Shown: one piece after another, positions 42,887 to 54,106 of the stretch | Position numbering within the stretch: the first letter of the stretch is position 1 | Layout of the letters: every line of letters starts with the position of its first letter | From: Hsuehochloa calcarea | Lineage: Eukaryota > Streptophyta > Magnoliopsida > Poales > Poaceae | Direction of reading: 5' to 3' | NCBI GenBank assembly: GCA_036346395.1 | Contig: CM070604.1 | Coordinates: forward strand, 44,419,662-44,483,661 | DNA length: 64,000 nucleotides | Notes under the pieces: model-generated | Databases searched by the model: none | Told to the model about the DNA's origin: nothing | The model's input: only the letters and a program-made list of their open reading frames with translations | Position numbers and translations under genes: made by a program

Positions 42887-44485
42887 TCACCGGGCGTGCG
42901 TGACCGTGGCGAACTTGGCGTCCGCTTCTTCCAGCCTCAGCTCCTCGACCAGCTTGTCAAGGTTTTCGTACGACGACCCGCCCGGCGCCGTCGCCGCTTC
43001 GGCATTGGCCTTCAGCATGGCGGCGTTGCGCCTCATCTCCTTGCCTTTGTCTCCTCCCATTAGCTCCTCGACGTGCGCCGCGACCTGCTCCCGCCGCAGC
43101 TCCTCGTCCAGGCGCAGCCCGATGCCCCACTCCTCGCACACGTACCGGCAGTTGATGTACTGGTCGGCGAACCCGGGCCAGCAGATCATCGGCACGCCGG
43201 CCCAGATGCTCTCCGTCGTGGAGTTCCACCCGCTGTGCGTCAGGAACCCCCCGACTGCGCGGTGCCGCAGCACCTGCTCCTGTGCGCACCACGCGGCGAT
43301 GAAGCATCGGTTCTTGGTCTCCGCGACGAACTCGTCCGGCAACGCATCGATGCCGCGGTCACCGGCGACGAGGCCAGGGCGGACGACCCAGAGGAACGGA
43401 CGGTTGCTGCCGGCGAGGCCCCACGCGAACTCGGCGATCTGGTCCAGCGATATCACGGTCAGGCTCCCGAAGCTGACGAACAAGACCGATCCCGCCGGCT
43501 GCGCGTCGAGCCACGCCATGCATGCCCCGTCCTCCTCCCAGAGGCTCAGACCGGCGGCGCCGTGCCCGTGCGCGCGGTCGACGCAGCGGTTCATGGCGGC
43601 GGCCAGGGGGCCTATGGTGTACACCCGCGGGAACTCGTCTCTGAGCGCGTCGAGGACGTCGGACTCGAGGTCGTCGAACGTGTTCAGGATGAGGCCCTGA
43701 GCCCTGGCGCAGCTGTTCGCCTCCTCCTCCTCGACGCGCAAAGCGAAGCTGGTCGGGTCCAACGTCCGGACGAAGCTGGAGATGTCGCCGAGCCTCACCG
43801 TCGGCATCCCGGCGATCCAGTCGATCGGCGTGTCCAGGTACCCGTTGGTCAGGTAACTCTCGTCTGCAATGCCAGGAGACAGATAAAAATTGAGCATTTG
43901 CGTACGATACGTGCAACATATGTGTTCATGCAATCATAGGATCATATGAGCAAGAACTTGACGCTCGATCACCGTGCAACGGCCGGACGGACCTTTGAGC
44001 GGCGTGTAGCCTCTCTGGCGGAGCTGGCGGAGCCGGAGGGTGCAGACGAAGCCGCACGCGCTTTCGCCCCAGAGCACGAACGAGGGCACACCGAGCTCCT
44101 CCGCGACGCCGAGCGCGAAGCTCACGAGGCCGCTGAGCACGACGCAGGTAACGGGCGGCACGCCCTCGCACCCCCCGAGCCTCCGCGCCAGCTCCAGCAG
44201 CGGCGGGCCGCAGCTCCTCCGCAGCGACAGGTACAGCTTCACCGTGCTGTCGGGGGCGCCGCGCTCCGCCTCGGACAGGCCGTCGGGGACGGCCTCGAAC
44301 CGGAACCCCTCCCGCCCGCGCAGCCCGCCCGCCGCCCGCCGCCGCAGCCGCTCGTGGTTGTACTCCGTGTTGGCGAACGTCACGTACACCCCCCGCGAGT
44401 GCAGCAGCTCCGCCAGCTTCAGCGTCGGGTTGATGTGCCCCGAGCACGGGAATGGGAACAGCATCGCGTGCGCCCTCCTCTCCAT
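42887..44485 (-). CDS. UDP-glycosyltransferase, family 1, UGT85-like, 489 aa
   Basis: Two exons on the minus strand: 44485-43993 and 43863-42887, with a 129-bp GT-AG intron in phase 1. Together they make 1470 nt. Family members transfer glucose from UDP-glucose to small acceptors such as cyanohydrins, terpenols or hormones in the cytosol. The N-terminal acceptor domain has the catalytic His in SGHINP (H17). Residues 356-399 form a complete 44-residue PSPG sugar-donor box from WCAQEQVL to GVPMICWPGFADQ, including HSGWNS. The junction TPLK/DESYLTNGYLDTPIDW and the intron position are typical of UGT85. The dyad Asp expected in a CVVxDG motif is Ser (CVVLSG, S118), and WTTSACGF reads WGESACGF, so activity is uncertain. 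No stops or frameshifts. Large antisense open frames are GC3 shadows. Confidence 0.92.
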
Positions 44486-44904
44486 GGGGAGTTAGCTCTC
44501 TCACTCAGTCGCTCGCTTACACACCAACAAATGCAGATGGGCGCGCGCGCTCTGGGCCTGAGCGAGCTAGCTAAGTAGGCGGGCAGCGAGCGTGTCGCGG
44601 TCGTCGCCGCCGTCGTCGCGGCTTTCGAAGCGGATGTATTTGTGATGGTACCTAGATTTGGTCACGATCGATATATTCACGGTCTACTAGACAAGATCGT
44701 GTCGTCCGAATCATATCTCTCGGCGACTGGTGGGGAAATCTTGCGCGCGCGGCACACGTGATCAGATAAAGTTGGTCGGGTCGACTGCCGCAGCGTTATC
44801 ATCGGTATCGCTGCGCGATCTTGCACCGCGACGACGAACGGCGAGAAAAAAATAAAGCTTACGTCTTAACGTGCACGAGTTTTGATGTTGGCGTCAAGCC
44901 CACC
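44486..44904 (-). promoter_or_regulatory. 5' flank of the UGT85-like gene, cut by a Mutator-like element
   Basis: Only about 410 bp separate the start codon from the Mutator-like insertion. A TATA-like GAATATAT (complement of 44670-44677) lies about 185 bp upstream of the ATG. Pre-insertion promoter DNA beyond this continues at 54116. Confidence 0.35.
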
Positions 44905-45420
44905 GAATTTTTTACCGATACGGCAGATTTTTATAACGTATTAGCAGTTTTAACTACCGTGCCTAGGTATTTGCAAAAGTGTCCGGGCTGGCGCAGGCCA
45001 GGCGTGCGCTCGCGGCGTGCGGGCGACACGTCGCCGCGGACGCGCCACGGCGCGCCGCCGCCACGCCACCAGCGGCGCAGTCGGCGCGTGCGGCGGCGTC
45101 GGCCGCCACGCGCTTCGCTGCGCCGCGCCGCGCCCAGCCTGCGCCGCGCCACGCCCACCCGCCTGGCTGGGCTGGTGGTCTTGCATGTGGCCGAGGTGGC
45201 CAATTAGTTAGTTTAGGGTTAGAATTAGTTTAGAGTTAGTTAGGATTTTTTATTTTTTTTCAGGAATTTTAAATTATAGCAAATGAGGTCAAAATAAAAA
45301 AATTTATGTAGCATTCTGACAAAGTGTATTTGATTATGTAATTTTTATATTATTTTATTTGTTAAGAATCTTTTGATATAACTTTGCTTTCGTACAGATC
45401 AATTAATGTACTTCATATGC
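44905..45420 (+). repeat. left TIR of the MULE
   Basis: The outer ~90 bp and inner ~180 bp pair well with the right TIR. The middle (45000-45200) is a GC-rich, CG-dense stretch that is less well matched. Confidence 0.85.
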
Positions 45421-45837
45421 ATGCGCCCGCTAGGTCATATGGTCATTATGATATCTGTGACATGTGCTCATTTGCTGGAGATTGTAATGTGGTCCTTGCA
45501 GGCACTTGCTGCCAAGTGTTGATTGTAATGCTTCGGTTCATGCATGTGGTTTAACTTTGCACCGAAAGTTTGGATGAAATGTTATCTGGTGACTCTTTTT
45601 GATGATTGCAGTGGATATGAAATGATTCCCTTTGATGATTGCAGTGCATATATATTGGAGAGCGCGATCGCGATTTCATTTCGCACGCCGCTTCGCTCGT
45701 TCTTCCGCTAAGTTCATATCGCATCCACTCGCCGCTCCTCCGCCCATTCTTTTCTTTTCATGCGCTTGCTCTTTCGATTATATTTCAACGTTATTAACCG
45801 CCGCCGCCGCTCGCGGTAGGTTTATCGTAATTTTTAA

Positions 45838-48477
45838 TTGAGCTACATTCTTCTATGTTTAATTAGCCACATTGTCGATAATGTTCGCTATGTATGTTTT
45901 GCTAGTCATGTCTCTACCGAGCTACTAGAACAATTCTACGATGAGGACCACCGGTGCAAGTCGTGGCTCACACGGCGTGGATGGCCCTCCGCCGGGGCGC
46001 TTGGCGGGGAGGGATCGGTGGGCGATGAGACGATCGTTACGCCCCGATCCTCCGGAGACGGGCTTGTTGCCCTTTGCTAGGATGGTGTCCTTCCAACGTG
46101 GGTTCACCTAGACGGCACCGTTGTCCGCACTTGTGGACCGTGGAGGCCCGAGACGCACACCTTCCATTTTCGGTGGGGTGAGATGACGATCACCCTACAG
46201 ACGCCTCATTCTTGACCGGTCTCCCGATCCGAGTGTGCCGCTGCTCGCGCCCTCCGAGAGCGGATCGAAGGTCAGCCGAGCGCGGTTTGGCCAACCTCTG
46301 CCGGAGGGTGCACGTGGCGCCCTCGGGCTTGGCCGAGGCGATTCAATAATGCCCGCAGGTGCACTGAGGACGCCGTTAGGACGCATCTCGTTGCTTACCT
46401 TCTCCACTCTTTGGTTGGGTCCTGCTTCCAACCACAAAGGGCGATTTTTGAACCCCACTTCATCCGTCGCCGAGTCTTTGGTTGACGCGGGCCGAGCCGA
46501 TGCCGCAAGATACCGGGATCACCGCTCTTTGCGCTTACATACCGAGGGTTGTGTGACGCCATGCGCGGCAGTACCGGTAGCAACCTGGCCGTGTGCTACA
46601 TGCTCCTACAGCTGTGGAGTTGGGAGCACTTCCTGCTGGGCGGCCGACCATTGAGACAATGGCGCACCGCACTCTCTCCCACATGACAACATAGACGTGC
46701 CCACCATGGGCTTACGGTGGATCGCCGCCGTCGTCTGCTACCGGGCCAACAGAAGACCGGCGAGGTGCTACTCGTTGTACCACAACGAAGTTCGAGTTAT
46801 TGCACGAGCGACATCATCCGTGTCCATGGCATGCTGATTTTCTGCTCGCGGTTGCGCCGCATGGGCTGTCTGCGCAATGCGTCGAGGATCGATTATTGTG
46901 GACGACGACCGCCACCGGTGTTCTCACATATGGTGGAGACTTACGCCGCAGCAGTAATGCGACATGAGCTTTGTCGGTACCACTCGTGCCCCCGAACGGC
47001 AGCCCTCGGAGCGAGCCGTACACACGTGAGTCAAATTTCATCCAAGTAATTTTTGCGATCCTTACGCCTTCTTTTGTAACATTAATCTTTCGAAAATGCA
47101 GCAATCGAGGTCGGGTGGGCATATTTTGGGTCGCAAATGCACCAAAGACGGTGGATTGCGACATGGATTAACAGGATGCACGTGGATGTATGGCATGAGC
47201 AAGGCGTCCATATGACCTCGAGTCGACAGCACGTACATGGAGTGGTACATGCCACGAACGCGCGCAAGACTCACCATTCCTCTTCCGGAGCGCCCAGAGG
47301 AGGTGACATTTCTGACGCACCAAGAGAGCCTCCGCCGCACGTACGACCGTCACAGCGCTTCAAGACATGATGACACCGTCACGACACTTACAACCTCCGT
47401 TCGCAGCTTTGTTGACGATATTCGTATTTTTGTTAATGAACTCATTACATATGTCACTACAGTTCGAGCGGGCGGTGCGCGTCCAGAGCGCAGCGGACGA
47501 GGCCCAATTCAGCCCAGATAGAACCCCGGCGGTATATAAAAAAGTTTTGAAGCACATCTCGGCGGAGATGAAGAAGATAATAAAGAACTTGAGCCGTGGT
47601 CGCTCGAGGGACGACGCCTTATGACGGCACGGTGGGGGCCGTGCTCACCGCTAGGTCACCACGACCTAGCGAGTTCGTGGCAGCGCCGTAGCGCTCCCCA
47701 TCGGTCATCTGCGGGCGGTCGCCGCATGTAAGTCGCTATGTACAAATTTACATTAAGTTTTGTAATTATGCCTTACGCCCGCTAACATCATGCCGTTCTC
47801 TCGCCGAGGTCCGTCGGGATGAATCACTTCGCGTCCGACCCGCAGACACCGACCGCCCCCCCTCGGTTATCTGCACTGCACATCCGGGAGGTACGAGGTT
47901 CTTAGTTTACATCCAGAGTGTTCATTTGTACTAACATCGTTTCGTCTTGCAGCCTTCAGCCCCTGGGGGTGACGGCCAGTTCACATCGACTGATGACGAC
48001 GATACGGGCCTCCCAGCTCCTACCAGGGAGCAGTACACGACGCCAGGGCAAGGACAATGGCAGCCAGGGTTTTTAGCGTACGCAGGGCAGAGCTCCTCCG
48101 GGTTCGCTGCCCCGTACGTTCAAGAGCAGATGTCCTCCGGGTTCGGTGCCCCACGGTATACTCCAGGCGAGAGTTCATCCGCGCAACCGGAGTTGCAGGA
48201 ATCGTACCCCCAGAGTGGTTTTCTAGACTCCGTCGTGGATGAATTCTTCTAAGTGTCCCCTGTGCGGCACGCCTCATCACGACGACATGTACGCCTACCG
48301 GACTCGCCTCCGGACTCGACCATCGTCCACCTCCGCCTCAACGGTCTCCGTACATTCTCCGAACCGACACGCGCTTCTCGAGCGGTGGGCGATTCCACGG
48401 GTCATGCTCGGCGCAAAACAAGGCCGCGCACGCGGACGCAGCCGCAGCAGGGAGAGAGTAGTGGCTCAGACGAGTGA
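45838..48477 (+). pseudogene. plant mobile domain (PMD, MAIN-like) gene, decayed
   Basis: Segments in shifting frames read ELLEQFYDEDHRCKSW, TFHFRWGEMTITLQ (about 46160-46200), CDAMRGS followed by AVCYMLLQLWSWEH (about 46550-46630), and WYMPRTRARLTIPLP (about 47240). A Ser/Gly/Gln-rich C-terminus (SSSGFAAPYVQEQMSSGFGA, then an Arg-rich end GESSGSDE at 48477) follows. This is the plant mobile domain fold, found in host proteins MAIN/MAIL1 and also in transposons. Its biochemical role in elements is not known. Stops and frameshifts throughout, perhaps partly introns, mean it is probably not functional. Confidence 0.65.
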
Positions 48478-48644
48478 GCCGTATAGTATCACGTGATATG
48501 CGATTTTCATTGTACTACATGCTTGTTATCGCTATTTCGTATGAGTGTCTTGTTCGTATTAATCAATAAACGTAAACTTTTTGTATAATGATTTCACTCC
48601 ATTAAACCTTCGAGACCTCTCGTGGCCTCCTGAGACCTCCTTTG

Positions 48645-48796
48645 TATGAAGTACATTAATTGATCTGTACGAAAGCAAAGTTATATCAAAAGATTCTTAA
48701 CAAATAAAATAATACAAAAATTACATAATCAAATACACTTTGTCAAACACAAAAATTTTCATTTTTTTGACCTCATTTGCTATAATTTAAAATTCC
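48645..48796 (-). repeat. internal partial copy of the MULE TIR
   Basis: About 152 bp match the inner part of the left TIR in inverted orientation. It shares the left copy's variants (GATCTGTACGAAAGC and GACCTCATTTGCTA), which the right TIR lacks. It is cut off at AATTCC, so the outer half is missing. Confidence 0.8.
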
Positions 48797-50060
48797 GGGA
48801 GACGGGCTTATTGCGATTATGAAGATGCCGTACAACATGTGGGTAGCTACTATTTAACGATGTGTGCTACTTGTCTCCGCGGCGCCATAGCAAGGGAGCC
48901 TTGTCTCGACGTCGGTGGGTCTCGGTCGAAGGAGCCTTCCCCTTATCGCCAGACTCTCCACGTCGGGCTGGTATGTCGAAGTCGTCCGTACCCTGCGATT
49001 GTATGATGTAAGTACATCGTACAGTACAAAACGTAACAAGAATGTCAATTCTTCATAACTCACGTCGTCCATGTAGATTGCTCCTGACGACCGGATACTG
49101 TTTAATGACCGGACTCACCGCATGAGCCTTTCCTTGCCCTTGTCACGGACCGCCCACGCCGGTGGTGTCTCAAGTCGCCCATGTCTGCGCTTGCATAATG
49201 TAAGTGCACCGATAGTGAAAATCATAAGAAGGATGTAATTTCTTCATAATCGACGTCGTGGATACGGATGACGCCCGGGCGACCGGATACGCTGTGGCGG
49301 CCGGGCTCAGCCTCATGAGCCTTTCCTTGCCCTTGTTACGGAATGTCCACGCCGGGTGGTGTGTCGGGTCGCCCATGTCCTGCGCTTGCAAGATGTAAGT
49401 ACACCGTATAGTGAAAATCATAAGAAGGATGTAATTTCTTCATAATCGACGCTTGCATGAGCCTTTCCTTGTCGCCGATATGGATTACGCCGGGAGTTTA
49501 TCGGGTCCTTCGGTGCCTCCTCATCCGTATGTAAGGTTTCCACCGTGAGAAGTTCTCGCCCGCACCGAGTAGTTTAGCATGTACTCTGCCGGATGAATGC
49601 CCCGTCGTACATCTCCGCCGCCAATCCATCGGAAGAAGTGGCGGCGCATCTCGGCCGCATTACGTGGGGATGAAGTTAAAATTGAAGGAATTCAACGTTG
49701 GGAGGAAAATCGATGCGCGCAAAGAAACGCTTACCATGTAGTGGCCGCACATGTAGTACGCCCGGCGGCCGTATGCAGGTGTGTGGATGAATGATCTCTG
49801 CGGTTCACCACACACACTTCGGACCGACAAACGTGGTGGCACTGGAGCATCTTTCATTGAAAAATCCGTATTTTAGTTGCTTACTCTTCTGCGCAAGAAG
49901 CGCTTGTGCTTCGCAACATCCTCTTATAGAAGTTTGCGAAGAGTCCGTGAGTCGGGTCTCATATAATTTTGCGCTTGTACATAACAAGCAAGACAGAAAA
50001 ACTTTAAATTACGACAATCGAATGACGACCAGGACGAACTAGGTCTGTTGGGACAATCCT
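48797..50060. repeat. tandem repeats between the internal TIR copy and the transposase
   Basis: A unit containing CATGAGCCTTTCCTTG and AAAATCATAAGAAGGATGTA starts at 49121, 49314 and 49456, the last being partial. The period is about 193 bp. No gene recognised in the stretch. Confidence 0.6.
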
Positions 50061-52538
50061 TCATTGAGTGCCGGGGTCTTGCATATCCCGCACTTCACAG
50101 GCGGCTAATACTGTACGCTGACTAGCATCCATGTCATTCCGAAGCGCCCGCGTCGCCGTCGCCTTCCCTATTCTCTTCAAGTCCTGTTGGGACCCCATTG
50201 CACCATGTCGGGCCAAAGATCCTTGTAGTTCATTTCCAAACCATACGAGTGAAACTCTCCGCCCATGTACCGAATAGGTGCCGCATGTCGTAGTACTCAG
50301 AGATGTATGGTGTAGCCATCTGCGCATTTGCGCACATGCCTTGTACACGTGCGAGCATGGTTTGTGGAAGAGCTTTGGCTTGTTGCAGTGCATGTCGCCA
50401 CATCACCTGTGGTGCATGCCTGCTTTCTTTCCCCTAGCATGACTATTGACGATTTACGCCGAAGCTTGATCTCGTACTTTCGCCGAGGTCGTCGATCACC
50501 CGAATGTCGTGCATTCGGGCCTTCTCCATCTTCCGATCCATGTGTCTCGCATGTTCTCGGACCACCGCTTGCCTTCGCCCATCTCGCCGCTTGGTGCGGT
50601 GGCTCTATTCACTGAAATAACCAACGGTGCGAGTCCATGTCTCCGGACAACCGCAGTGATAGGGAGCCCGCGCACACCTTCGTGACGCTATTGTAGACCT
50701 CGGACATGTTGGTCGTCATAACGCCGCACTCGCACCGCCTGTGTCATAGAGGAGGACCATTTCTCCAATTCAGAGCGTGGTCGTTAATCCACCGGGAGAA
50801 GGTTATGGCGCTACTAGGTTGCTCCTCTCCGGAGTGGACTCCTTGTATGTCTCGTAGTCCGGTGTTCAAGGTCTCTCCAAATAGACTCAAACTTCCGTCA
50901 TTGGTTCTCGCATACACAATGCCTTGAACGCCTTCATGAGTTCCCGATCGCGGAACCGCGTGAACAAGTTAGATGCAAGATGCCTCATGCACCACCGGAT
51001 TGCACGTCGCTCCACCGGTGAGATGGATCCATCCCACGCCGCATGTCGTTGATGGCCGCCAACAACCCAAAGATTGCGATGCGTGACTAGGCGACGCGTT
51101 GGCCGGTCTCCCACCACGCCCCTCTTCACGTTCTCCAAGAACCACACCACCGTGGATGTGTTCTCGCCTCGACAATGGCAAAAGCAACCGGAGAAGTTGG
51201 TCATTCGTGATCGGCCGCCACCGCGGTGAGGATGGTGCCCTTGTACTTCCCAAAGAGAAAAGTGCCATCCATCGTTAGCACGGACGGCAGAACTTGAAGC
51301 CCCGATGGCTCGAAAGAAAGCCCGTAACACCCTATCCAAGATGAAGTGGTTGTGCCCTTTTCAAAGATCTTCACGGTCCAAATTGTTTATGTGCGTGCGG
51401 GGTTTGATCCGCAATCTGGTGAAGCAATCTCGGCACAAGGTTGTACGCCTCTTCGTATGTCCCGTACATAGTCTCGATGACTTTACGCTTGGCTCGTCGA
51501 ACCTTGTCAGTAGCTAATCGGATAGCCAACCCGATTGACGACTTCCGACATCATCGGCTTGGGGAGATAGACACGTCCGCCTCAACTAGGTGCGTGATGA
51601 GGTTTGCAACATATGCGGAAGTCACGCCCGATCTTTGCCGCAGGCTCATTGAGCTCGCAGTGTGGTCGATCGCCTTCTTGACCGTGAAGACCGAGCCAAA
51701 GATCTTTGCTCGGAGAGCGCCGACCTTGCCGTGGCAGCCTTCTACTATGCACTTCATCGCGTACTTCCAGGTTGGACCGGTGCACTCGGTATACGGTGAT
51801 GGACAAAGCGCATCCGTGCTATAGCTTGTTGCACGCCACCTTGTTCGGGAAGCGCCGCCCAACTAAGAGGGTGTCGGCTTCAAACCCCATCGGAGCCTTC
51901 TTCTTGCGGCGAGACGAGCGAACGCACCGCGATATCATCAAGTCTCGATGCCACGTAAGGACCACCGGCCGTGTGCGTCCTCGCTTGCACCATCCGAGCT
52001 TGGGTCGGTGTCCTCGCTTGACTCAACCCGAGAGTCTCGTCCGGTAGATACTGTGGCGATCGATGCGGGCCGACCACCATGTTTCCGCCTCATTTGGCTC
52101 AAAATTAGGCACGGACTTCCCCGAGGCAAAGACATTCCGTCTTTGCCATCTTCAGCTCTCGGTGCGCTTGCCCGCTTGTACAGGCCTCGGCATCATCAGG
52201 GTTTTCCGACGCCCTATGTACGAAATTGACGTACACCATAGTTTTCCCGTGAATGGCCGCCTCGGGCTGGGAGACAATCTCCATGTACTGCCTCCATGCT
52301 ATGCTTCCATCCACCTTCTGAGCTCCCACACATAATTGGTGCGGTGATCGCCTCAATCATAACTTTCTTCGCCCTGGCTCCGTGAGGAACTCCTCCGGAT
52401 GCAGCTTCGCAGCTCGTGAATATTCATCGCGTGGAGCCCCTCCGCCCGGACCACCTTGTACTGGCATCTCGACATGTCCAACCCATTGTGTCCGGCTCGT
52501 ACAAGCCCATCGTCGTAAAACACAATCAAGTCTTGCAT
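50061..52538 (-). pseudogene. MuDR-type MULE transposase, decayed
   Basis: Minus-strand segments in several frames, in the right order: an N-terminal MQDLIVFYDDGLVRAG (52538); the MuDR DNA-binding region WKYAMKCIVEGCHGKV with FTVKKAIDH (about 51860-51550); the DDE core with TMDGTFLFGKYKGTIL (about 51260), VEGENTSTVVWFLENVKRG and RWCMRHLASNLFTRFRD (51339-50887); and a SWIM-type CNKPKLFHKPCSHVYKAC (about 50390-50335). A basic tail follows, with CEVRDMQDPG at about 50100-50061. The enzyme would cut and join element ends. Stops and shifts show it is inactive. Confidence 0.78.
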
Positions 52539-52566
52539 GTTCGAAAATACCTAAACCCACAACAAC

Positions 52567-53040
52567 CACTAAATAATTACGACTAATTAATTAGCACTAA
52601 ACTAATTCATTACTACTGAACTAACTAATTACGACTAATTAACTATCTCTAAACTAACTAATTACGGTTGATTAATTACCACTACAAAATACCTGTATTT
52701 TATTTCCACTTACTTGATATGTCAGAACGATGAGTACTAAACTAATTACTTACTAATTAATTAGCACTAAACTAATTTATTAGTAGTGAACTAACTAATT
52801 ACGACTAATTAGCTATCTCTAAACTAACTAATTACGGTTCATTAATTACCACTAAAAAATACCAGTACTTTATTTCCACTTACTTCATATGCTGTAACGA
52901 TGACTACTAAACTAATTACGACTAATTAATTAGCACTAAACTAATTCATTACTAGTCGACTAACTAATTACTACTAATTAATTACCCCTAAACTATCTAA
53001 TTACGACTAGCTAACAAAGACTAACTAATTACGACTACGG
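52567..53040. repeat. about 170-bp AT-rich minisatellite
   Basis: The unit contains ATTAGCACTAAACTAATT, at 52590, 52761 and 52929 (spacings 171 and 168). Each unit is itself built of ACTAATTACG-type words. It lies directly upstream of the transposase pseudogene. Confidence 0.8.
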
Positions 53041-53069
53041 TAATAACGGCAAAAGCATAACACAAATTA

Positions 53070-53170
53070 CCTGCCCTTCTGAGGAAGTAATTAATCACCC
53101 TTCCGAGGAAGTAATAAATCACCCTTCGGAGGAAGTAATAAATCACCCTTCGGAGGAAGTCATAAATCAA
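53070..53170. repeat. 24-bp minisatellite, 4 copies
   Basis: Repeats of CCCTTCGGAGGAAGTAATAA plus ATCA lie side by side. An open frame through it on the minus strand (FLRRVIYY repeats) is only a by-product. Confidence 0.8.
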
Positions 53171-53673
53171 GGCCGAGTGACGAGAAGCGAGAAAACAGTT
53201 ACCTCCCAATAAAATTAATTATGTTACGTTCTCTAAGTTCTCAAATGACGAGCGCAAGAACGAAATCAAACGCAATTGATATGACCAAGAGCGAGTGCAG
53301 TCCCAGATTTATAGCCGAGTGGAGGAAGAGTCGCGGCCTTGGCGCCGGAATTCGTAAGTATTGGCGCCGAATTCTGGATGGGGCGACGGATGTGCGGAGG
53401 AGGGAGGATGGATGGTGGGAAAGATGGCCACCCCAACGTTTTTTAATTCTCCGTACAACAGTTCGGATGCGTGGCGGGTGTAGCGGGTGAGAGAGATGGC
53501 CTGCTTCTATTCTTTCGGTGGAAAGTTTTGACAAATGCAGGAGGGCCTGCTTCAATTCTTTCTACAATCAACACATGGCTCCATTATGGAGAGAGGGCGG
53601 CGCGGCGGGCGGGCGGGGCGCGCGCGCGTCTTGAGTGGTCAGCGGGGCGAGGCGGGCGTGGCGCGAGCGCGCT

Positions 53674-54106
53674 GCATATGAAGTACATTAATTGATTTGT
53701 ACGAAATCAAAGTTATATCAAAAGATTCTTAACAAATAAAATAATACAAAATTACATAATCAAATACACTTTGTCGAATGCTACATCAAAATTTTCATTT
53801 TTTTATAATTTAAAATTCTGAAAAAAATAAAAATGAAAATTATAAAAAAATGAAAATTATAAAAATCCAGTGGGGCGGCGGCGGCGCGGCGCGGCGCAGC
53901 ATCGCGCCAGGCGCGGCGGCGGCCCGCGCTGCTCTGCGCCCGCCCGGTGGCGTGGCGGCCGCCGCGCCGCGCGCCATGACGACGATGTCGCCAGCACGCC
54001 CATGGCTGCGCCCGACTGCGTCGGCCGGTCACTTTTGCAAATACGTACGCGTGATGGTTAAAACTGCTAATACGATATAAAAATCGACCGTATCGGCAAA
54101 AAATTC
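53674..54106 (-). repeat. right TIR of the MULE
   Basis: Inverse of the left TIR, with its own GC-rich centre (53870-54030) and a short AT-rich expansion near 53800-53860. Confidence 0.85.

Larger units (their letters stand above)
44905..54106. mobile_element. Mutator-like element (MULE), 9.2 kb, with long TIRs
   Basis: Terminal inverted repeats of about 516 bp (44905-45420) and 433 bp (53674-54106) start GAATTTTTTaCCGATACGG and GAATTTTTTgCCGATACGG. They are flanked by 9-bp duplications AAGCCCACC (44896-44904) and GAGCCCACC (54107-54115), matching at 8 of 9 positions. A 9-bp TSD and TIRs of hundreds of bp define Mutator-like elements. Inside are a plant mobile domain pseudogene (plus), a MuDR-type transposase pseudogene (minus), an extra internal TIR copy and several minisatellites. 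Confidence 0.9.

Noticed and set aside
42855..43939. Long plus-strand open frames of 281 and 288 codons
   Set aside because: They are antisense to the UGT85-like gene. Its high GC at third positions keeps the opposite frames open, and they carry no recognisable domain.
43946..44578. 210-codon plus-strand open frame
   Set aside because: Antisense shadow of UGT exon 1; Arg/Ala/Glu-rich composition only.
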